Positions 26,141 to 34,722 of a DNA stretch of 39,342 nucleotides are shown here, one piece after another. Both the position numbers and the translations under genes were made by a program. This stretch comes from Myxococcales bacterium (GTDB lineage: Bacteria; Myxococcota_A; UBA9042; GCA-2863065): assembly GCA_018780435.1 (NCBI GenBank), contig JADMJS010000188.1, positions 1 to 39,342 on the forward strand, given 5' to 3'. Every line of letters starts with the position of its first letter. The first letter of the stretch is position 1. The notes below the pieces were generated by a model, which worked only from the letters and a program-made list of their open reading frames with translations, made no database searches and was not told the DNA's origin.

Positions 26141-28120
26141 TTACTTGTGGAGCCCCGTGAAGGAGTTCTCGGGCTCGAAGGAGGCGCCGCCGACGAACTC
26201 GACGGAGAGGTCCCACGTGCAGGGGGCGGCCTTGCTGCCGAGCGCGTCGACCGTGCGGTCCTTGTCGAGGTCGAGGGCGGGGCACGCGCCGGCTGTGCCG
26301 ACGTTGAGCGAGCCGCCGACCTGGCCGACCGTCTTGCGGATGAAGCTGCCGGCGGCGGGGATCAGAAGCTCGCAGACGAGCTCGTTCTGGCCCGGGAAGA
26401 ACTCGTATTCCTGGACGGCCGGCTTCTTGGCGAAGTACTCGCAGCAATCTTCGAAGTAGATGCAGCACTCGTCGCCGAAGATCATGCCGATGACCTCTTC
26501 GTACGAGTCCACCTCGGGCGTTACAATGCCATCGCATTGGCCCTCGGGGTCCTCGATAGGCGTTGCGCCGTCACCGAAGAGCGAGGGGAGGATCTTCTCC
26601 TCGATGAGGTAGTTGACGAGCAGGCCGTAGTCGAAGCCCGGGACGTTGTGTTTGTCGATGATGAGGGCCGGGGCGTCCGTGTTCGAGACCACCGGCGCGG
26701 CGGTCGGGTTGGCGCCGAAGATGTCCGAGAGCTTGACGACCTCGAAGCCGCAGTCGTCGTCGGTCGGCGGGCACTCCTTGCCGAACTTCCAGAGGTACTG
26801 CGCCGTGGTCCACTCCTCCGCGATCGACCCCTCCGGGAAGGTGCCGTTCTGCGCTTCGAAGCCGAGCTCAAGGCGCGAGCCCATGCGGAACTCGGTGAAG
26901 AGCGAGGCGATGGCGTCGCCCGCGAAGGCGACGTCCGAGCCGAGGAACTGCGCGATGAGGCCGTAGAAGGCATCGTCTGCGACGGCGGCGACGCTCACGC
27001 CCGCGCCGCTCGGCTGCTGGCCATCCCAGAGCCAGCCGCACGCGACCTTGAGCGTCTGGTCCGACGGGCTCGTGCAAGCCGCTTCGAGCGCCGTGGCCCC
27101 CGGCGAGTCGAAGAGCTGGATGATGAAGCCGATGGACGAGCCCGCCGGGCCGGTGAGGCCGGTGTAGAGGTCCATCTTGGTCGTGATGTCGTAGACGCCA
27201 GCGAACTTCACTGGCAGGTCCGAGACGGGGATGGTCACCTCGGCGGTCTCGCCGAAGCTCGCTTCGAAGGAGACGCACCCGGCCGCCGAGGGGGCCGCCG
27301 CCGAGGGGCCGATGGCCTGCGCGATCCAGGTCTCGGTCGTACCTTCCGGCAGTCCCGGGAGCTGCGGGAACGACGCTTGTTGGCCCGTGGCGACGTCGGA
27401 CTTCACGAGGGTCGCCGTGTAGCCGTTCGGGGTGTCTGGGTGGATCTCCTCGCAGGTCGGGGTCTGGTCCTCGGCCCGGAAGAGGCGGATCTCCACGGCC
27501 GTAATGTTGCCCGAGCCGCTGTAGTTGAAGCCGATGCGCGCTGCCGGCGGGACTCCGGCGTTCACCGTGAAGCTGAAGGGGACCTCGGCGCGGTTCGCGT
27601 CGCCCGTCGCTTGCGCGCGGACGATGACGCTGGTCGTCGCCGACTCGGCGGTCACGACCACCGAGGACCGCCCGGTCGCGTCCGTGAAGGTGTTGAGGGC
27701 GCCGAGCTTGACGCCGACACCGTCGACCGACCACGCGATCGGCGCTTCGGGCACGCCGCCGCCGCTGCCATCGAGGTACTTGACGGCGATCTCGAGCGTC
27801 TCGCCGACGTCGAGCTCGAGGGCGCAGGAGTCCACGCACGGAGCGCCGTTCGAGCCGGTCGCGTCGTAGACCATCGTGTTGCCGACCGTCGGACCGGTGT
27901 CGTCATTGGTTGCCGGGACATCCGGCTCCGGCGTGACGACGTCGGCTTCGGGGGTGGTGTCGGCGGTCTGTTCGACGTCTTGCGTGGGCTGAATGCCCTG
28001 CACCGGCGCGCCGCCGCCACCGTCGGAACCGCACCCGACCGACAGGGCGCTCCCCGCGACACACAACGACAGCCACGGGCGGAAGACGCGCCCCAACCGA
28101 ACCCGAGACAGACCTGCCAT
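26141..28120 (-). CDS. Large lipoprotein with Ig-like domain
   Basis: A 659-residue protein from ATG 28120. Lipobox ALSVGC (C30), then a Gly/Asp/Pro-rich linker to about residue 75. Residues about 95-190 resemble a bacterial Ig-like (Big_1) domain: LDVGETLEIAVKYLDGSGGG, PIAWSVDGVGVKLG, TFTDATGRSSVVVTAE, VIVRAQATGD. The next 450 residues include beta-rich segments, and EEIHPDTPNGYTATLVKSD suggests a second sandwich; residues near 590-600 carry an unusual CCIYFEDCCEYF cysteine cluster. No enzyme motif is seen. It is the first gene of a minus-strand run ending in the di-iron protein. Its promoter must lie in the 180-bp gap shared with the divergent 28301 gene. Confidence 0.83.
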   Translation of the reverse strand: MAGLSRVRLGRVFRPWLSLCVAGSALSVGCGSDGGGGAPVQGIQPTQDVEQTADTTPEADVVTPEPDVPATNDDTGPTVGNTMVYDATGSNGAPCVDSCALELDVGETLEIAVKYLDGSGGGVPEAPIAWSVDGVGVKLGALNTFTDATGRSSVVVTAESATTSVIVRAQATGDANRAEVPFSFTVNAGVPPAARIGFNYSGSGNITAVEIRLFRAEDQTPTCEEIHPDTPNGYTATLVKSDVATGQQASFPQLPGLPEGTTETWIAQAIGPSAAAPSAAGCVSFEASFGETAEVTIPVSDLPVKFAGVYDITTKMDLYTGLTGPAGSSIGFIIQLFDSPGATALEAACTSPSDQTLKVACGWLWDGQQPSGAGVSVAAVADDAFYGLIAQFLGSDVAFAGDAIASLFTEFRMGSRLELGFEAQNGTFPEGSIAEEWTTAQYLWKFGKECPPTDDDCGFEVVKLSDIFGANPTAAPVVSNTDAPALIIDKHNVPGFDYGLLVNYLIEEKILPSLFGDGATPIEDPEGQCDGIVTPEVDSYEEVIGMIFGDECCIYFEDCCEYFAKKPAVQEYEFFPGQNELVCELLIPAAGSFIRKTVGQVGGSLNVGTAGACPALDLDKDRTVDALGSKAAPCTWDLSVEFVGGASFEPENSFTGLHK

Positions 28121-28300
28121 ACGAACCTCCGCCCTTCGGCGACCACGCGCGGTGGAACTTGGGCGCCATTTCGCCCAACGCCACCACGTTTCCCACAGGC
28201 AGAGACGCTACCACGGAAGTCGGGGCCAGATCATCCGCTCACATCACGCCGTGCCTCTGGATCAGTAGTAACTATTCCCCCATTCCGGCATCCTTCCGGC
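28121..28300. other. Divergent intergenic region between two lipoprotein genes
   Basis: No ORF or RNA gene is supported here. It must contain the promoters of the minus-strand Ig-like lipoprotein operon and of the plus-strand MopE lipoprotein. It is slightly more AT-rich than the flanking genes, for example around 28260-28280. The right-hand 24 bp recur, with changes, upstream of the pseudogene at 31981-32440. Confidence 0.5.
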
Positions 28301-31033
28301 GTGCTCTCGCCGTCATCACCGCTCAGTCGTCTCCTTGGGATCCGCCCACGTACCGCCCTTTGGACGTGTGCGCTCGTCCTCGCAGCGGCTTGTGCCGACG
28401 TCGGCGCACCCTTTCCAGACACGCGCAGCGTGTTTCTCCCGGGGGATCCGGCGCCCGGTGAAGACACCTCATCGATCACGGACTCGTCGGGGCCCGACGT
28501 CGAGCCGGACCACGACGCGACGCCGATCGACACGCCGTCGCCGGACCCCGACACCGACGCGCCCGACACGACGGACGACGCCTCGACGCCCGAGCTTTCG
28601 GAACCCGACGCGGACGACCCACCCGATCTCGACCAGCCCGATACGGACGACCCGCCCGACACCATTTCGGACACCGAGACCGGCCCCGCCTGCACGCCGT
28701 GTATCAGCGACGCCGATTGTGACGGGGAGACGTGCGTGAGCTACGGCGCCCTCGATGGCTCGTGGTGCGGCGAGGGCTGTGACGTGCCGGTCTGCACCGA
28801 CGACGGGCAGACGACAGGCTGTTCGCGCTCGAACGGCGTCGGGACCTGCGCCGGCGTCCGCATGTGCGCCCTCGGGACGCTCTCGGCGTGTTCGGCGGCG
28901 GAGCCCGCATCGGAAGTGTGCGACGGCCAGGACGACGACTGCGACGGGCAGACCGACGAGGGCTTCCCCGACTTCGACGTCGACGGCGAGCCCGACTGCA
29001 CCGATCCGGACGACGACGACGACGGCGTCGGCGACGCGGTTGATAACTGCCCGCTCGAGCCGAACACCGACCAGGTCGACCGAGACGGGGACAAACTCGG
29101 CGACGCCTGCGACCCGGACATCGACGGCGACGGTGTCCCGAACGCGAGCGACTGCGCGCCGCTCGACCCGAATACGACCGGCGGGGGCGTGGAAGCGTGC
29201 AATGGCAAAGACGACGACTGCGACGGCCAAACCGATGAAATCAATGCGACGGGCTGCAAGAACTACTTCCCGGATCAGGACTCGGACAGCTTCGGCGCGA
29301 CGGCGCTCGCGCAGTGCCAGTGTGCGGCGACGTCGGCCCGGCCGGTCTCGGTCCCGGGCGACTGTAACGACTCGGATCCCTTCTCGAATCCGGCGGCGCC
29401 GGAGGTGTGCGACGGCGCGGACAACAACTGCGACTCGGTGAAGGACGAAGAGAACGCGCTCGGCTGTCAGCCCTTCCGCTATGACAACGACGGCGACACC
29501 TACTACGGCCCCACCGCGGTCGAACGGTGCCTCTGTGCGGCAGTCTCGTCCGAGAAGTTCACGGGCCTCTCCTCCGGCGACTGCAACGACAACAACTTCG
29601 CGATACGCCCGAACGCCCTCGAGACGTGCGATGGCGGTGACCAGAACTGCAACCTCGCTATCGACGAGGGGTGTGACGACGACGGGGACGGTTACTGCGA
29701 CACCACTTTCGCCTACGAACTCACAGGGCAAGCGACGTGCTTCTTCGGCCCGGGCGATTGCGATGACGACACCTTCTCGATCCACCCGGGCATCGCCGAG
29801 GTGTGTGACGGTGTCGACACGAACTGCGACCCAACGGACGACCTCGCCGAAGGGACGATCCTCGCCTGCGGCCCGTTCTGTTCGCCGTGCCCGAAGCCGC
29901 CGGCGGGGTCGCAGTACTACTGCTCCGGGCTCGGCCTCGACGCGAGCTGTCAGATCGAGTGTGCGGGCGGCAAGTTCTGCGCGGACTGCACTTGCGACGG
30001 GACGGCCCTCCTCCAGCTCGGCGGGGCGACTCAAGACGCCCGCGTCCTCTACGACGGCAAGCTCGACACTTTCCGAGTCGCTTACTTCAATCAGGGCGAC
30101 TTCCGCTTGCGCGCCATCGGGCCCACGGGCTCAAACGGCAACGACGTGGTCGCGGTATCGAACGTGTCCAAGTGGACCCGATGGGACGTCACCCAGAACC
30201 CCACGAGCGGCGAGTTCGTGTTCGCGTGGACCGCTTACCCGGACTCCGCCGTCCGGGTCGGAGTCGCCGGCGAGACGGGCAGCGCCGTCAGCCAGTCCGT
30301 GGTGGCGCCCGATCTCACCGGGGGCGCGCAGTTCCGCGAGAATGTCACGATCGCATGGTCTCCGACCACCGACACCTACCTCGCGCTCTGGGACGAGACC
30401 ACGCAGCTCGGCCTCGACGTCCGCGGGATCCTACTCGGCAAGGCCGTGAATGCCTTCGGGGTCCCTTTCGACGTCATCGGCGGCTCGGGCGATCAGGTCG
30501 GGCCCCGCCTCGGGCTCCGCTCCGGCGGAAAGGGCTACGCGCTCGGGCTCGCGACGAACAAGACCGGGGTCACGGGGCTCCGGCCCGAAGTCCGCTTCAT
30601 CGACCACTCGGCCAACACCATGGCGCTCCACACGCTCGAGCCCGACGTCAAATCGGGCACCACAGTGGAGCTCTGGTGGGACACCAAGGTCGACCGCGGC
30701 ATCGTGCAGTGGCTCTCGGGCGACGACCAGTACAAGACGACGGTCATCTCCGAAGAGGGCCCGGTCGGGCCGTCGATCCTCGGCGGCGCGCCGGTCGCGA
30801 CGGCGTGTGGCGCCCCGAAGCAGAACGGCATGCGCCTCGTCTTCGCGTCGCAAGGCGGGCTCCGCTCCCGCGTCATCGACGCCAACACCGGCCTCCTCGG
30901 CCCCGTCGAGCTTCAGCTCGCGGCGGACGGCACCGTCACCAGTGTCGTCGGCTCAGTCACCCATCCCCTCGGGTATGCCCTCATCTTGTGGAACACCGCC
31001 GACGGGCTTCGCGGTCGCCTCGTCGCGCCGTGA
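28301..31033 (+). CDS. MopE / thrombospondin-3 lipoprotein with C-terminal propeller-like region
   Basis: A 910-residue protein read from GTG 28301; the frame is open far upstream, but this is the first start giving a signal sequence (RTALWTCALVLAAAC, lipobox Cys at residue 31). No good ribosome-binding site is visible, so the start is tentative. An Asp/Thr/Pro-rich linker (45-125) is followed by Cys-rich modules, MopE-type motifs (CDGQDDDCDGQTDEG near 207, then near 300, 370, 443 and 503) and a thrombospondin type 3-like calcium region at about 235-295 (DDDDDGVGDAVDNCP, DRDGDKLGDACDPDIDGDGV). From about 570 to the end, repeated beta segments such as EFVFAWTAYPDS and TYLALWDETTQLGLDVRG suggest a propeller. 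It overlaps the esterase start by 1 nt. A decayed inverted copy of its first part lies at 31981-32440. Confidence 0.85.
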   Translation: MLSPSSPLSRLLGIRPRTALWTCALVLAAACADVGAPFPDTRSVFLPGDPAPGEDTSSITDSSGPDVEPDHDATPIDTPSPDPDTDAPDTTDDASTPELSEPDADDPPDLDQPDTDDPPDTISDTETGPACTPCISDADCDGETCVSYGALDGSWCGEGCDVPVCTDDGQTTGCSRSNGVGTCAGVRMCALGTLSACSAAEPASEVCDGQDDDCDGQTDEGFPDFDVDGEPDCTDPDDDDDGVGDAVDNCPLEPNTDQVDRDGDKLGDACDPDIDGDGVPNASDCAPLDPNTTGGGVEACNGKDDDCDGQTDEINATGCKNYFPDQDSDSFGATALAQCQCAATSARPVSVPGDCNDSDPFSNPAAPEVCDGADNNCDSVKDEENALGCQPFRYDNDGDTYYGPTAVERCLCAAVSSEKFTGLSSGDCNDNNFAIRPNALETCDGGDQNCNLAIDEGCDDDGDGYCDTTFAYELTGQATCFFGPGDCDDDTFSIHPGIAEVCDGVDTNCDPTDDLAEGTILACGPFCSPCPKPPAGSQYYCSGLGLDASCQIECAGGKFCADCTCDGTALLQLGGATQDARVLYDGKLDTFRVAYFNQGDFRLRAIGPTGSNGNDVVAVSNVSKWTRWDVTQNPTSGEFVFAWTAYPDSAVRVGVAGETGSAVSQSVVAPDLTGGAQFRENVTIAWSPTTDTYLALWDETTQLGLDVRGILLGKAVNAFGVPFDVIGGSGDQVGPRLGLRSGGKGYALGLATNKTGVTGLRPEVRFIDHSANTMALHTLEPDVKSGTTVELWWDTKVDRGIVQWLSGDDQYKTTVISEEGPVGPSILGGAPVATACGAPKQNGMRLVFASQGGLRSRVIDANTGLLGPVELQLAADGTVTSVVGSVTHPLGYALILWNTADGLRGRLVAP

Positions 31034-31872
31034 TGGGGCGCGCTGTCGCACTGACGGTCGCCCTCGCGCTGGCCGCTGCTGCTCATGCCGAGCCGCGTCG
31101 GAAGGACTTCGAGGTCGGCGGGAGGCCCGTGACGGTGCTCCTGCCGAGCACGGGCGATGGGCCCTGGCCCGTCGTCTACCTCATGGGCGGCATGGGGGAG
31201 CTCTCGCGCGGTGAGGCGGTCTCGGCCGCGTCGTGGGTGGGCGACTATGAGATCGCCCGGGTCGTGGACGCGTTCGAGCGGGGGCGGCTCTCGCGAACGA
31301 CCTTCCGGAATCTCGTGACGCCGTCGTCGCTAGCCGCCTACGAACGCCGGCTTCGTCGCGGCTGGGGTGGCCTCGTGCTCGTGGGGCTCCCGGCGCCCGT
31401 CGATCTCACCCGCGACTTCGAGCGCTACGTCGTCGAGACCGTCATCCCGTGGGCCGAACGCAGCCTCCCGATTCGTCCCGGCGCCGCCTATCGAGGCATC
31501 GACGGCGTCTCGCTCGGCGGGCGGCACGCGCTCCGGATCGGCTTTGGTAATCCTCAGTTGTTTCGGAGTGTTGGCGCCGTCCAAGGTGCCGTCCGAGGGC
31601 GGCAAGCGCCGCTCCTCGCGCTCGTTCAGTCACGGCGCGAGGGCTGTCGTCGCCTCGCCGTGAACCTCGTCACGAGCGATGGCGACGGCTATCGCGGCGC
31701 CATCACGAGCTTCGCCAGGGCGCTACGGCGCGAGCGGCTCTCGGTGCGGCTCATTGAGCTGACCGGCCCCCACGACTACGTCTTCAACCGAGGCCCCGGC
31801 GCCATCGACCTCCTGCTCTTTCACGACGGCGTGCTGAACGGCAACGCCGCTCAGGGCAAGACCACCCGGTAA
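31033..31872 (+). CDS. Secreted alpha/beta-hydrolase (esterase D-type)
   Basis: A 279-residue protein whose ATG 31033 shares one base with the preceding TGA. Signal peptide VALTVALALAAAAHA. The fold is that of the putative esterase family: PVVYLMGGMGELSRGE (oxyanion-hole loop), the nucleophile elbow GVSLGGRHAL, the acid in VTSDGDGYRGA and the catalytic His in LTGPHDYVFNRG. Family members hydrolyse acyl esters or transfer mycolyl-like groups; substrate unknown. Its last 22 nt overlap the 3' end of a YkgJ-like fragment on the other strand, exactly as the esterase fragment at 34536 overlaps the intact YkgJ-like gene. Confidence 0.87.
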   Translation: MGRAVALTVALALAAAAHAEPRRKDFEVGGRPVTVLLPSTGDGPWPVVYLMGGMGELSRGEAVSAASWVGDYEIARVVDAFERGRLSRTTFRNLVTPSSLAAYERRLRRGWGGLVLVGLPAPVDLTRDFERYVVETVIPWAERSLPIRPGAAYRGIDGVSLGGRHALRIGFGNPQLFRSVGAVQGAVRGRQAPLLALVQSRREGCRRLAVNLVTSDGDGYRGAITSFARALRRERLSVRLIELTGPHDYVFNRGPGAIDLLLFHDGVLNGNAAQGKTTR

Positions 31873-31978
31873 CGACCGCCTTCGTGCACGATCGCGGCGC
31901 CATCGACGCCCGCGCGCCGGAGGAATCGTTCGAGGCCGTCGCGCGAGAGCGCGTCCGGGACGCCTTCGTCCAGGATGG
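31792..31978 (+). repeat. 187-bp direct repeat, left copy
   Basis: Aligned without gaps to 34536-34722 at a constant offset of 2744; by eye about 16 differences in 187 bases. It spans the last part of the esterase gene on the plus strand and the last 43 codons of a YkgJ-like gene on the minus strand. Confidence 0.85.
31851..31978 (-). pseudogene. 3' fragment of a YkgJ-like cysteine-cluster gene
   Basis: Reads in frame as ILDEGVPDALSRDGLERFLR followed by RAGVDGAAIVHEGGRYRVVLP and a stop, matching the C-terminus of the intact gene at 34595-35110 with about six substitutions, mostly conservative (Glu to Asp, Gln to Arg). It has no 5' part: two bases beyond 31978 the sequence becomes an inverted copy of the 28301 lipoprotein gene. 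Confidence 0.85.
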
Positions 31979-31980
31979 GC

Positions 31981-32440
31981 TCTCGCCGTCACCGTCGGCG
32001 TCGCTCATGCATGGGGTGCACGCGGGGCCAGCCGCGGCGTCGATCGTGGCGTCGGGTTCGTCGTCCGTGTCGGGCTCGTCGAGAGCGGGTGGGTCTTCCG
32101 AGTCGGGCTCGGGGAGATCGAGGTCGAGAACGTCCGTGGCGACGTCGAGGGGCTCCGTATCGGGCTCGGGCTGGGGCGTGTCGGTCGGCGTGGCGTCGGG
32201 TCCCGAGTCGACGTCGGGCTCGTACGTGTCAGCACTCGATGAGGTGTCCTCGCCGGGCGCGGGATCGCCTGGGAAGAACACGCTACGCGTGTCGGGGAAG
32301 GGCGCGCCGATGTCGGCGCAGGCGGCCGTGAGCACGGCGTGGATCGCACCGGCCCTGGCTGACGAACGTGGAAGTGCCCAGCGAAGAAGTAGCGGCGATG
32401 ATGGCGGGGAGCAGACGCTGGTTGGATGCCGGAATGGGGG
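31981..32440 (-). pseudogene. Decayed inverted copy of the 5' part of the 28301 lipoprotein gene
   Basis: The minus strand reads TAACADIGAPFPDTRSVFFP and then GDPAPGEDTSS, an Asp/Pro-rich linker and PACTPCMSDADGDGE, aligning with CADVGAPFPDTRSVFLP and PACTPCISDADCDGE in the intact protein. The homology covers 28277-28729 of the parent, including the 24 bp before its start, where GATGCCGGAATGGGGG is shared on the minus strand. A frameshift separates the signal-sequence region (MSPIPASNQRLLPAIIAATS) from the mature part, and the copy ends abruptly at the YkgJ fragment. It encodes no functional protein. Confidence 0.85.
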
Positions 32441-32481
32441 ACATCGCTATTACGGGTTCGGTGGGGGCGACGGCAGCGATG

Positions 32482-33147
32482 TCAATCGCACCGTTGGACC
32501 GCGCCAATGACGTTGCAGCCGATGCAGATGAAAAACAGCACCTGTAGGAAATCGTTGCCCGTGAAGCCGCGCGGGTCCGAACAGCCGTCAGCCGCCGCCG
32601 CGAGGAACTGCATTTTGCGGCGGCACGCGCAGCAGTTGAGGTCCTCCCGCCCCTGAAGGAGATACGGCTCGCCGCCGATTTGATGTTTCGCGCAGTCTAG
32701 ATGAAAGAGCTCACGCGGTAGGTCCTCCCACGTGATCTCCCCGCCGTTCAAGCGAGTTATCGTCTCCTGGTCCGCCGCGCTGAGGGGCTCCAGGCGCGCG
32801 TGAAGCGGCGCGAAGGAAGTCGGGTAGTCCTCGTACGGAAAGTCCTCCCAGGGCGTCTTCAGCTTGGCCCTTTCGATCCGAACGTCCCCTTGCAAGAGGG
32901 CATAGAAGAAGGGCTTCGACCCAAATATGCACCGGTGGCAGAAGAGCAAACGAAGGACGGAATCGGGGAGTGAGAGCGACGCCAGCACAGGATCGCGCAA
33001 ATCGAGGGTCAGGATCTGCGTGATCGGGTGGTCGCAGTTTGGGCACCACCCACCCTTACAGTCATGCGTTCCGCCGATGACGTGCTCGAACGGCCCCTCG
33101 CCAGGTGTGACTACGTAGGGCGACTGGACGAGCGGATTCCATTTCAT
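32482..33147 (-). CDS. DUF1963/YwqG-like cysteine-rich protein
   Basis: A 221-residue protein; the start is ATG 33147 because GGGAGG lies 7 nt upstream, although the frame is open to 33240. Two CxxC-type pairs are present near the N-terminus (WCPNC and LLFCHRC), two near the C-terminus (CCAC and FFICIGC). HQIGGEPYLLQGREDL is the characteristic turn of the DUF1963 family, in which HQIGG precedes the final strands. The cysteines suggest zinc binding. Function unknown; members often sit in accessory or toxin-immunity regions. It lies inside the rearranged duplication and has no counterpart in the intact operon, so it is cargo or a replacement of the pcp position. Its codon use is somewhat less GC-rich than its neighbours. 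Confidence 0.72.
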   Translation of the reverse strand: MKWNPLVQSPYVVTPGEGPFEHVIGGTHDCKGGWCPNCDHPITQILTLDLRDPVLASLSLPDSVLRLLFCHRCIFGSKPFFYALLQGDVRIERAKLKTPWEDFPYEDYPTSFAPLHARLEPLSAADQETITRLNGGEITWEDLPRELFHLDCAKHQIGGEPYLLQGREDLNCCACRRKMQFLAAAADGCSDPRGFTGNDFLQVLFFICIGCNVIGAVQRCD

Positions 33148-33243
33148 CAGGACACCTCCCATTTCTCTTTCTCCGTCATCCCCATCCCCTTGTCCACCCG
33201 CTGTGAGGAGCATGAGCCCACGGTGGTGCCGCCAACGCATTGC

Positions 33244-33857
33244 TCAAGGGCGTGATATGAAGTGAAAGAGCGCCGTCATGGCGGCGTCGATGCGCATCTG
33301 CTGCGCGATCGGGTCGTTGGGGCGCGCCTTCAGAGGCTCCGGGATGAAGGGGCGCAGGAGGCGGTCGGTGCGGGTCTTCGTGAGCGCCAGAAGTACTTGA
33401 TAATACGCGGTCTTCAGCACCGGGGAGACCGCGACGTGGTGCACGCCGACGTCGGGCTGTAAGGACCAGCATCGTGCCCCGATCGCCTCGGCGGGAAAGA
33501 GGGCGAGGTGCTGCGGGACGCCGGCGAAGATGGGCGAGATGAGCGGCACGAGGTGCTCGCCGAGGTAGCTGTCCATGCCGGACGCGTCGTCGCCGAGCAC
33601 GGTCACGCCCGAGAGCCAATGTGCATCGAAGAACTCGCGGGCCTCGCCCTCCATGAGCCCCATGAGCACACGCACGAGCTTCTTGCCCGCCGCGTCGGAG
33701 AGCGGCGCGAGCGCCCGCCGAGTGCCGGAGGGCAAGTCGGGCGGCGCGGTGTCATTCAGGAGCCCTTCGGCGATCGCGACAAAGCCGGCCGGGGTCTCGG
33801 CGGCGATAGGCATGAGCGGCAGAGTGGCGCGGCCGGTCGCGGCCCAGTAGGCCCGCG
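33244..33857 (-). pseudogene. Truncated copy of gene X (35721-36755)
   Basis: About 190 codons equal to the middle of the unknown gene X, from PIAAETPAGFVAIAEGLLND down to MTALFHFISRP, aligned at a constant offset of 2672 over 600 bp. The 5' third of X is missing: the open frame continues upstream to about 33935 with unrelated sequence and without an ATG, GTG or TTG in a suitable place (an ATT lies behind GGAGG). The 3' quarter is also missing; after the homology breaks at 33258 the frame ends in five codons. An ATG at 33813 could start a 189-residue protein, but no ribosome-binding site is evident. It may still be translated as a shortened protein. Confidence 0.8.
33258..33857 (+). repeat. 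600-bp direct repeat, left copy (X fragment)
   Basis: Pairs with 35930-36529 without gaps. By eye, 33381-33812 is identical to 36053-36484 (432 bp), with differences confined to the two ends. Confidence 0.87.
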
Positions 33858-34035
33858 CGTCGAACGAGCGTGCCGAGTACTTGCCCCCGTGCTCGTGCCC
33901 ATGGGTCGGGTCGCCTAGACCGAGGCCAATGGTCGTGGCAATTCCTCCTGTCGTATGTTACGCATCGTGTCACATGAGCACGGCGTTGCTTAGGCATTGC
34001 CATTTCAGGGATCGTTCGAAACAGAGGGGCTACGA

Positions 34036-34512
34036 ATGACCATTGGAGGAAGACTTACCGAAGAGGACTATGTCGCCGCGCAAATCTTCAATCTAAAACC
34101 GAAGCCGTGGCAGGCTTTATTTGTCGTGATGGTTGTCGGGTTCGCGTATCTCGTGTTGGCGTTCGCCGATCCGCTGCGGTCGCTCCTGGTCATTGCAGCG
34201 CCCCTCGCCGTAGTTACCCTGATCGCGCTCTGGGCGCGCGCGAACGCGAAGCGGACCTATCGGCAGACCAAGGCGAACTCGGAGCCGGTCACGATTGAGA
34301 TCGACGATGAGGGGCTACTCTTCAGGTCGAGAATGGGAGAGGGGAGGGTTCCGTGGGCGCACATCTTCAAGTGGCGATGGAGCGAGGAGATGGTCCTGAT
34401 CTTTCCGAATGGCGCCATGTACTACCTGATACCGAGGCACTTCTTCCAGTCCAATGAAGACTTCGAGTCTCTCCTGCGGTCACTCCACCATCGGGTCGGC
34501 AAGGCGTCCTGA
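34036..34512 (+). CDS. YcxB-like membrane protein
   Basis: A 158-residue protein from ATG 34036, with AGAGGGG upstream (an ATG at 33997 would add 13 residues). Two hydrophobic helices (about residues 25-70: ALFVVMVVGFAYLVLAF and SLLVIAAPLAVVTLIALWA) are followed by a soluble beta-rich domain, VTIEIDDEGLLFRSRMGEGR, VPWAHIFKWRWSEEMVLIFP and AMYYLIPRHFF, the YcxB-like C-terminal domain of small PH-like membrane proteins. Function unknown. It reads opposite to its neighbours, and its DNA has more A/T than the surrounding genes, so together with the DUF1963-like gene it looks like acquired cargo inside the duplication. The approximately 100 bp before it hold no gene. Confidence 0.75.
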   Translation: MTIGGRLTEEDYVAAQIFNLKPKPWQALFVVMVVGFAYLVLAFADPLRSLLVIAAPLAVVTLIALWARANAKRTYRQTKANSEPVTIEIDDEGLLFRSRMGEGRVPWAHIFKWRWSEEMVLIFPNGAMYYLIPRHFFQSNEDFESLLRSLHHRVGKAS

Positions 34513-34535
34513 GTCAGTTCCTGTCCGTGGAGGGG

Positions 34536-34616
34536 GGCCCCGGCGCCATCGACCTCCTGCTCTTTCACGACAGCGTCCTGAACCGCAACGCCGCTCAGGG
34601 CAAAACCACCCGATAA
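34536..34616 (+). pseudogene. 3' fragment of the esterase gene
   Basis: Twenty-six codons plus stop reading GPGAIDLLLFHDSVLNRNAAQ-GKTTR match the end of the intact esterase (GVLNGNAAQ in place of SVLNRNAAQ). No upstream esterase sequence is present; homology begins within a G-run after the YcxB-like gene. As in the intact copy, it overlaps the 3' end of the YkgJ-like gene by 22 nt. Confidence 0.88.
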
Positions 34617-34722
34617 CGACCGCCTTCGTGCACGATCGTGGCGCCCTCGACGCCCGCGCGCTGAAGGAAGCGTTCGAGCCCCTCGAGCGAGAGCGCGTCC
34701 GGGACGCCCTCCTCCAGAATGT
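34536..34722 (+). repeat. 187-bp direct repeat, right copy
   Basis: Pairs with 31792-31978 (offset 2744, roughly 91 percent identical by eye). Together the two copies bracket 2.56 kb holding two cargo genes and two pseudogenes. Confidence 0.85.

Noticed and set aside
26045..28300. A very long plus-strand open frame running into the 28301 lipoprotein
   Set aside because: It lies antisense to the Ig-like lipoprotein and parvulin region, is Arg/Asp/Val-rich without any domain, and exists because high-GC third positions remove stops. Only the part from GTG 28301 looks like protein.
31976..34535. The 2.56-kb segment between the 187-bp repeats considered as a transposon
   Set aside because: No transposase, integrase or terminal inverted repeats are visible, and the direct repeats are pieces of host genes and not target-site duplications.
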